Translations under genes and position numbers: made by a program
Shown here: piece after piece, positions 6,217 through 9,519 of the stretch
Numbering within the stretch: position 1 is the stretch's first letter
Layout of the letters: the number at the start of each line of letters is the position of its first letter
Source of the DNA: Bacillota bacterium
GTDB lineage: Bacteria; Bacillota; UBA4882; UBA8346
Direction of reading: 5' to 3'
DNA: 9,519 bases
Assembly (NCBI GenBank): GCA_003501335.1
Contig: DNPQ01000417.1
Location: 1-9,519, forward strand
Notes under the pieces: generated by a model
What the model saw: only the letters and a program-made list of their open reading frames with translations
Databases searched by the model: none
Told to the model about the DNA's origin: nothing

Positions 6217-7965
6217 TTATCGGGCTTCCCGGACTTTTACAGTTAAGGTCACGATGGTACCCTTATTTTTTTCGCTCTTAAAATCAAGTCCATAGTCAGG
6301 ACCATACTCCAGTTTGATTCGTTCATCGACATTTCTTATACCATACCCGCTTTGCTGAATCGTTTGATTCGTGGTTTTAATATCCGCCATGTCCAGATTG
6401 AATCCCACTCCATCATCTCTTACTTCCAATTTCAAATCATCACCGGCCCGGCATCCGGTTATCAGGATATGTCCTTTGCCCTCTTTGGTACTGATTCCAT
6501 GTTTAATGGCATTTTCCACCAATGGTTGCAGAATAATTTTAAGGATCAGACAATTTTTAATATCATCCGGTATATCATATGTGATCTCGACTTTATCCGG
6601 AAAACGTAATTGTTCAATGATCAAAAAACTTTCCACCAACTGGATCTCTTCCGCCAAAGTGATAAATTTATCGCCCCTATGCAGACTAATCCGGAAAAAA
6701 GTGGCCAAAGCCATGACCATCCGCTCGATATCCCCCTGTTTTTTTAACTTGGCGATCCAGGCAATGGCATCGAGGGTATTATAAACAAAATGAGGATTGA
6801 TTTGAGCCTGCAGGGCGGTTAATTCCAATTCCCGCTGTTTTTCCTTCTCCAGGTTGTTCTTTTGGATAAGTTCCTCAATCCGTAACACCATATTGTTAAA
6901 ACTTTGTTCCAGAACTTCGATTTCATCATTGGGTTTTTCAGAAAATATCAAACTCAGTTTTCCTTTTCCAATCCGATCCAGCTTGTTCTTTAACTTCTCC
7001 AAGGGTCTGGTGATATTGAAAGATATATACATCGCCAAAAAAATGGCAATGATTGACATGATGATCTCAATATTGACTACGATACTGTTGATTGCCGAGA
7101 TGATACCAAAGAGTTTTTTTTCGGATACTACACTAATAATCTTCCATTGGATGCCTAAATTCTCCAAACGGCTCGTTAACTTATGAATTGCAATAATGGA
7201 ACGCTTTTGGTTATAATTAACGGTTTTATAATCAAAGGTTTTTGAGGTATGGAAGACGGTGGAATCAAAGATGATATTACCGATTTTATTCTTATCGGGA
7301 TGCGAAATAATGTATTCATCATTGGCCAGGATAAATGAATAACCCCACTTGGGAACTATTTTGCGGTAAATTTCATAAAGGGCGGATTCCCGAATATACA
7401 TCACCAGGTAGCCAATATTTTCGCCCGTGACGAAATTTTGAAATTTGCGTCCCACCAAAATGTAGGATTGATTATTCCGATCTTTAATCACCGGCCCCCA
7501 TTTTCCGTTTCGATTGCGTCCAATTTGCCTTATATATTGCTCTTCCGGTGGCGATAAAATGAGCGCAGTCGGAGTATATTCATAAATTTCTTTTGAATTG
7601 GCGACAATAAAAATACCTCCAAGCACATCCTTGTGAATCAATTGTTTAACCAATTCCTGTTTCAACCGCTGTTCCCGCTGATCATAGGATAATTGCCGGT
7701 CATCCAACACACGGTAAATCGCGTGATCCTCCATCAGCCGGATGGCAAACATATTGATCTCATCAATCATCATTTCCAGACTGGAAACGGTTTCTCTTTG
7801 CGTAAGCTCAACATAATTATACAAATAATTTTTGATAAGCGCCTGCGCTATTAATTTGGAACCGATAAAAATGCAATTGGAGGTAATTAATATTCCAAGC
7901 AGCAAGAAAAAGGCAATCCGGTTTTTAATCTGAAATTTGCGCAGAAATTGAATGATCTTATCCAT
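6217..7965 (-). CDS. YesM-like sensor histidine kinase
   Basis: A 582-residue membrane kinase. Seen in order: TM1 about 17-40; extracellular sensor about 41-288 with the Cache-like stretch IISHPDKNKIG (219-229); TM2 about 291-314; HAMP about 315-368 (P321); and the His_kinase family domain with phosphoacceptor H392 in QINPHFVYNTLDA. The HATPase domain has N box LVENAIKHG (N485), G1 DDGVGF (517-522) and G2 GYGIRNVDERI (540-550). All catalytic motifs are present. It would autophosphorylate H392 and pass phosphate to the regulator encoded just upstream, whose stop lies 14 nt before this ATG. The Shine-Dalgarno is weak (GGGA about 9 nt upstream), so translation may be coupled to the regulator. 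YesM/LytS-type kinases beside CUT1 transporters commonly sense sugars or sugar-loaded binding proteins; the ligand here is unknown. Confidence 0.95.
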   Translation of the reverse strand: MDKIIQFLRKFQIKNRIAFFLLLGILITSNCIFIGSKLIAQALIKNYLYNYVELTQRETVSSLEMMIDEINMFAIRLMEDHAIYRVLDDRQLSYDQREQRLKQELVKQLIHKDVLGGIFIVANSKEIYEYTPTALILSPPEEQYIRQIGRNRNGKWGPVIKDRNNQSYILVGRKFQNFVTGENIGYLVMYIRESALYEIYRKIVPKWGYSFILANDEYIISHPDKNKIGNIIFDSTVFHTSKTFDYKTVNYNQKRSIIAIHKLTSRLENLGIQWKIISVVSEKKLFGIISAINSIVVNIEIIMSIIAIFLAMYISFNITRPLEKLKNKLDRIGKGKLSLIFSEKPNDEIEVLEQSFNNMVLRIEELIQKNNLEKEKQRELELTALQAQINPHFVYNTLDAIAWIAKLKKQGDIERMVMALATFFRISLHRGDKFITLAEEIQLVESFLIIEQLRFPDKVEITYDIPDDIKNCLILKIILQPLVENAIKHGISTKEGKGHILITGCRAGDDLKLEVRDDGVGFNLDMADIKTTNQTIQQSGYGIRNVDERIKLEYGPDYGLDFKSEKNKGTIVTLTVKVREAR

Positions 7966-7979
7966 CTTTTTGGGTCCCG

Positions 7980-9263
7980 TTACGAAATCTTTTTAACATA
8001 GTCTTTTGGGCTCATCCCGGTAATCTTTTTAAATAGTTGGCTAAAATATTTGGTGTCTGTATAACCTACTTTTTGGCATACCTCGTAAATACGGCAGCTG
8101 GGATCTTGTAATAGTTCTTTCGCCATTTCAATTCTGTAATCAATCAGGGAATCATTAAAAGTTTTTCCTAGTTCCGCTTTAAAAAGATGCATCAGGTAAG
8201 AAGGACTGATATAAAATTCTTTGGCTGCCGTTTCGGCGGTGATATTTTCAGCATAGTGCGCCCGGATATAGGCGATGGCTTTCTTAATTTCAGCATGACA
8301 ATCGGTCACACCATTATCACCAAAAGCAACCACGCTGTTAGTGCCGGGTAAGAATTTACAGTTGGCTGCCACTGTCGCTTCTTCATAAGAGCGGCCTATT
8401 TTCGTGATTGTCGAATGAACATTACTAATGCCGATGGAAAAAGTGATATTGGAAACTTCCGGCCGATCAATGGCTTTTAACTTTGTAAAAAATGTCTTGC
8501 AATTTTCGCGAAGAACGGCCCCCGGGTCCCCGGAGCAACTCGGTTGGGCAATGAAAACCCACTCTCCCGGATTCTTTTCAAAAATAAAACCTCGAGAATT
8601 TTTACTTTCTATCACCAAACACTGGTTGATAGAATCAAAAATCATTCCCCGGAGGTTCTCCAAAGTTTGAGCCGTGAATTGCTGGGTGATTATTTTAAAT
8701 TCATCAAGCTTAATGACAACCATCAAGTTCGTATCGTTAACTGCCAAAGGCAATTGCAGTAACCTCAGTTTGGCTTGAATATCATCGGCGCCAGTAATAT
8801 CACCGTTAATGAGATCCAACAAAAATTGTTTTTTGATGGCTGGCAGCTCAATTTGCAGCCGTTGATAATATTCAAAGGTATTACGGTCATTAACGACCTT
8901 TTCCCCGACTTTGGTGATAGTCTCGATGAGCTTTTCATTCTCGACGGGTTTTAAAAGATAAGCTACGGCTCCATTTTCTATGGCCGTCCTGGCATAATCA
9001 AACTCCCCGTAACCACTGAGTACGATAATCCGGGAATTGAGTCCGGCCTCCTGGAGTTTGGCCATAAACTCCAAGCCATCCATAAAAGGCATCCGGATAT
9101 CGGTAATGATAATATCCGGGTGATGAGTGATTGCAAACTGCAAACCTTCCTTACCATTGTCTGCTTCTCCGATGATTGTAAACCCATAGTTTTCCCAAGA
9201 AATCGTTTCACGAATACCTTTCCTTACCAGGTATTCATCATCGACAACCAAAATAGTCAACAC
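7980..9263 (-). CDS. YesN-like response regulator, receiver plus AraC-type DNA-binding domain
   Basis: About 427 residues. Numbered from GTG at 9263, the receiver (1-125) has the acidic pair D8/D9, phosphoacceptor D55 in ITDIRMP, S83 and K105 in LLKPVE. A central region (about 130-315) contains FSIGISNVHSTITKIGRSYEEA, typical of the degenerate cyclase-like middle of YesN proteins. The C-terminal AraC domain (about 325-425) has both helix-turn-helix units, the second in VCQKVGYTDTKYFSQLFKKITGMSPKDY. Starts TTG 9266, GTG 9263 and TTG 9260 are all in frame. GAGGA upstream is best spaced (6 nt) for GTG. It probably activates the SBP operon through the direct repeat at 5067-5098. It precedes its cognate kinase by 14 nt, in one operon. 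Gene order regulator-then-kinase is the reverse of yesM-yesN in Bacillus subtilis. Confidence 0.95.
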   Translation of the reverse strand: MLTILVVDDEYLVRKGIRETISWENYGFTIIGEADNGKEGLQFAITHHPDIIITDIRMPFMDGLEFMAKLQEAGLNSRIIVLSGYGEFDYARTAIENGAVAYLLKPVENEKLIETITKVGEKVVNDRNTFEYYQRLQIELPAIKKQFLLDLINGDITGADDIQAKLRLLQLPLAVNDTNLMVVIKLDEFKIITQQFTAQTLENLRGMIFDSINQCLVIESKNSRGFIFEKNPGEWVFIAQPSCSGDPGAVLRENCKTFFTKLKAIDRPEVSNITFSIGISNVHSTITKIGRSYEEATVAANCKFLPGTNSVVAFGDNGVTDCHAEIKKAIAYIRAHYAENITAETAAKEFYISPSYLMHLFKAELGKTFNDSLIDYRIEMAKELLQDPSCRIYEVCQKVGYTDTKYFSQLFKKITGMSPKDYVKKIS

Positions 9264-9424
9264 CAAGATTCCTCATTTCGAAACCAAATCATGAGCATCC
9301 ACATTACAAAATTAAAAAAATTCCATATTTACCATCTTACAATTAAATTCTCTATCAACCGGCAATTTCCTTTCCTATATTCATCAAACCGGATGATGAG
9401 ATTCATGGATTCTTCTTTCATAAA
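9264..9424 (-). other. Intergenic leader before the regulator gene
   Basis: About 160 AT-rich bases separate the aminotransferase stop from the regulator. The stretch holds the regulator's GAGGA ribosome binding site (9270-9274) and must hold a promoter if the two genes are not cotranscribed. I found no hexamer pair with acceptable spacing: a TTGATA-like element occurs, but no -10 lies 16-18 bp from it. No convincing terminator for the aminotransferase gene was seen either. Confidence 0.4.
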
Positions 9425-9519
9425 CTATTTTTCTAAATCGGATAAATACTCCTCAAGCCTTGATAATGCCGCCGGAAAATCCCGGCGTCCCAGCCCCACC
9501 CGGAAATGGTTTCCGGTAA
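9425..9519 (-). CDS. Probable class I/II (PLP-dependent) aminotransferase, C-terminal 30 residues only
   Basis: Minus-strand reading into a TAG at 9427-9425 gives 30 residues, TGNHFRVGLGRRDFPAAL followed by SRLEEYLSDLEK, and runs off the right edge. The pattern of small residues, then FR-x-G-x-GRR, then an aliphatic/acidic helix with LEEYL is how many class I/II aminotransferases end; the first Arg would fall where these enzymes bind the substrate carboxylate. Everything else, including the PLP lysine, lies outside the window, so the call rests on a tail motif. Its relation to the sugar locus is unclear; it may simply be the upstream neighbour. Confidence 0.6.
   Translation of the reverse strand, partial: TGNHFRVGLGRRDFPAALSRLEEYLSDLEK

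Noticed and set aside
9329..9421. 30-codon minus-strand frame between the aminotransferase and the regulator
   Set aside because: No good ribosome binding site precedes it, it resembles no family, and its size is within chance for AT-rich intergenic DNA.

Overview
The window looks like an AT-rich chromosomal segment (roughly 40% G+C by eye) from a Bacillota-type bacterium. This rests on strong purine-rich Shine-Dalgarno sites, frequent TTG/GTG starts, and a YesM/YesN-type two-component pair beside a sugar ABC transporter. The solute-binding protein has a type I signal peptide and no lipobox. That would be unusual in a monoderm Gram-positive and suggests a diderm Bacillota lineage; this last step is inference.

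Layout, left to right: (1) 1-1622, minus strand: first 540 residues of a GH65 glycoside phosphorylase, running off the left edge. (2) 1655-3513, minus strand: two sugar ABC permeases joined by a TAATG stop/start overlap. (3) 3514-3600: SBP-permease junction with two perfect RNA-level hairpins. (4) 3601-4977, minus strand: sugar-binding protein. (5) 4978-5163: divergent control region with a promoter in each direction and, between them, a 12-bp direct repeat at 20-bp pitch. (6) 5164-6171, plus strand: a two-TM sensor protein that ends just after the first HAMP helix, so it is a histidine-kinase front end with no kinase. (7) 6217-9263, minus strand: intact YesM-like histidine kinase and YesN-like response regulator, regulator gene first. 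(8) 9425-9519, minus strand: last 30 residues of a probable class I/II aminotransferase.

The genes read as one sugar-responsive uptake and phosphorolysis locus. The kinase probably senses a carbohydrate or its bound SBP and phosphorylates the AraC-type regulator. The regulator activates the SBP-permease-phosphorylase operon. The imported alpha-glucoside is cleaved with phosphate to beta-glucose 1-phosphate in the cytoplasm. No ABC ATPase is present, so a shared MsmX/UgpC-type ATPase encoded elsewhere must be assumed.

The parts most worth a second look are the kinase-less sensor, the direct repeat between the divergent promoters, the near-perfect hairpin abutting the permease ribosome binding site, and the non-maltose-type specificity loop of the GH65 enzyme. 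No insertion sequence, CRISPR array, tRNA or rRNA was seen.
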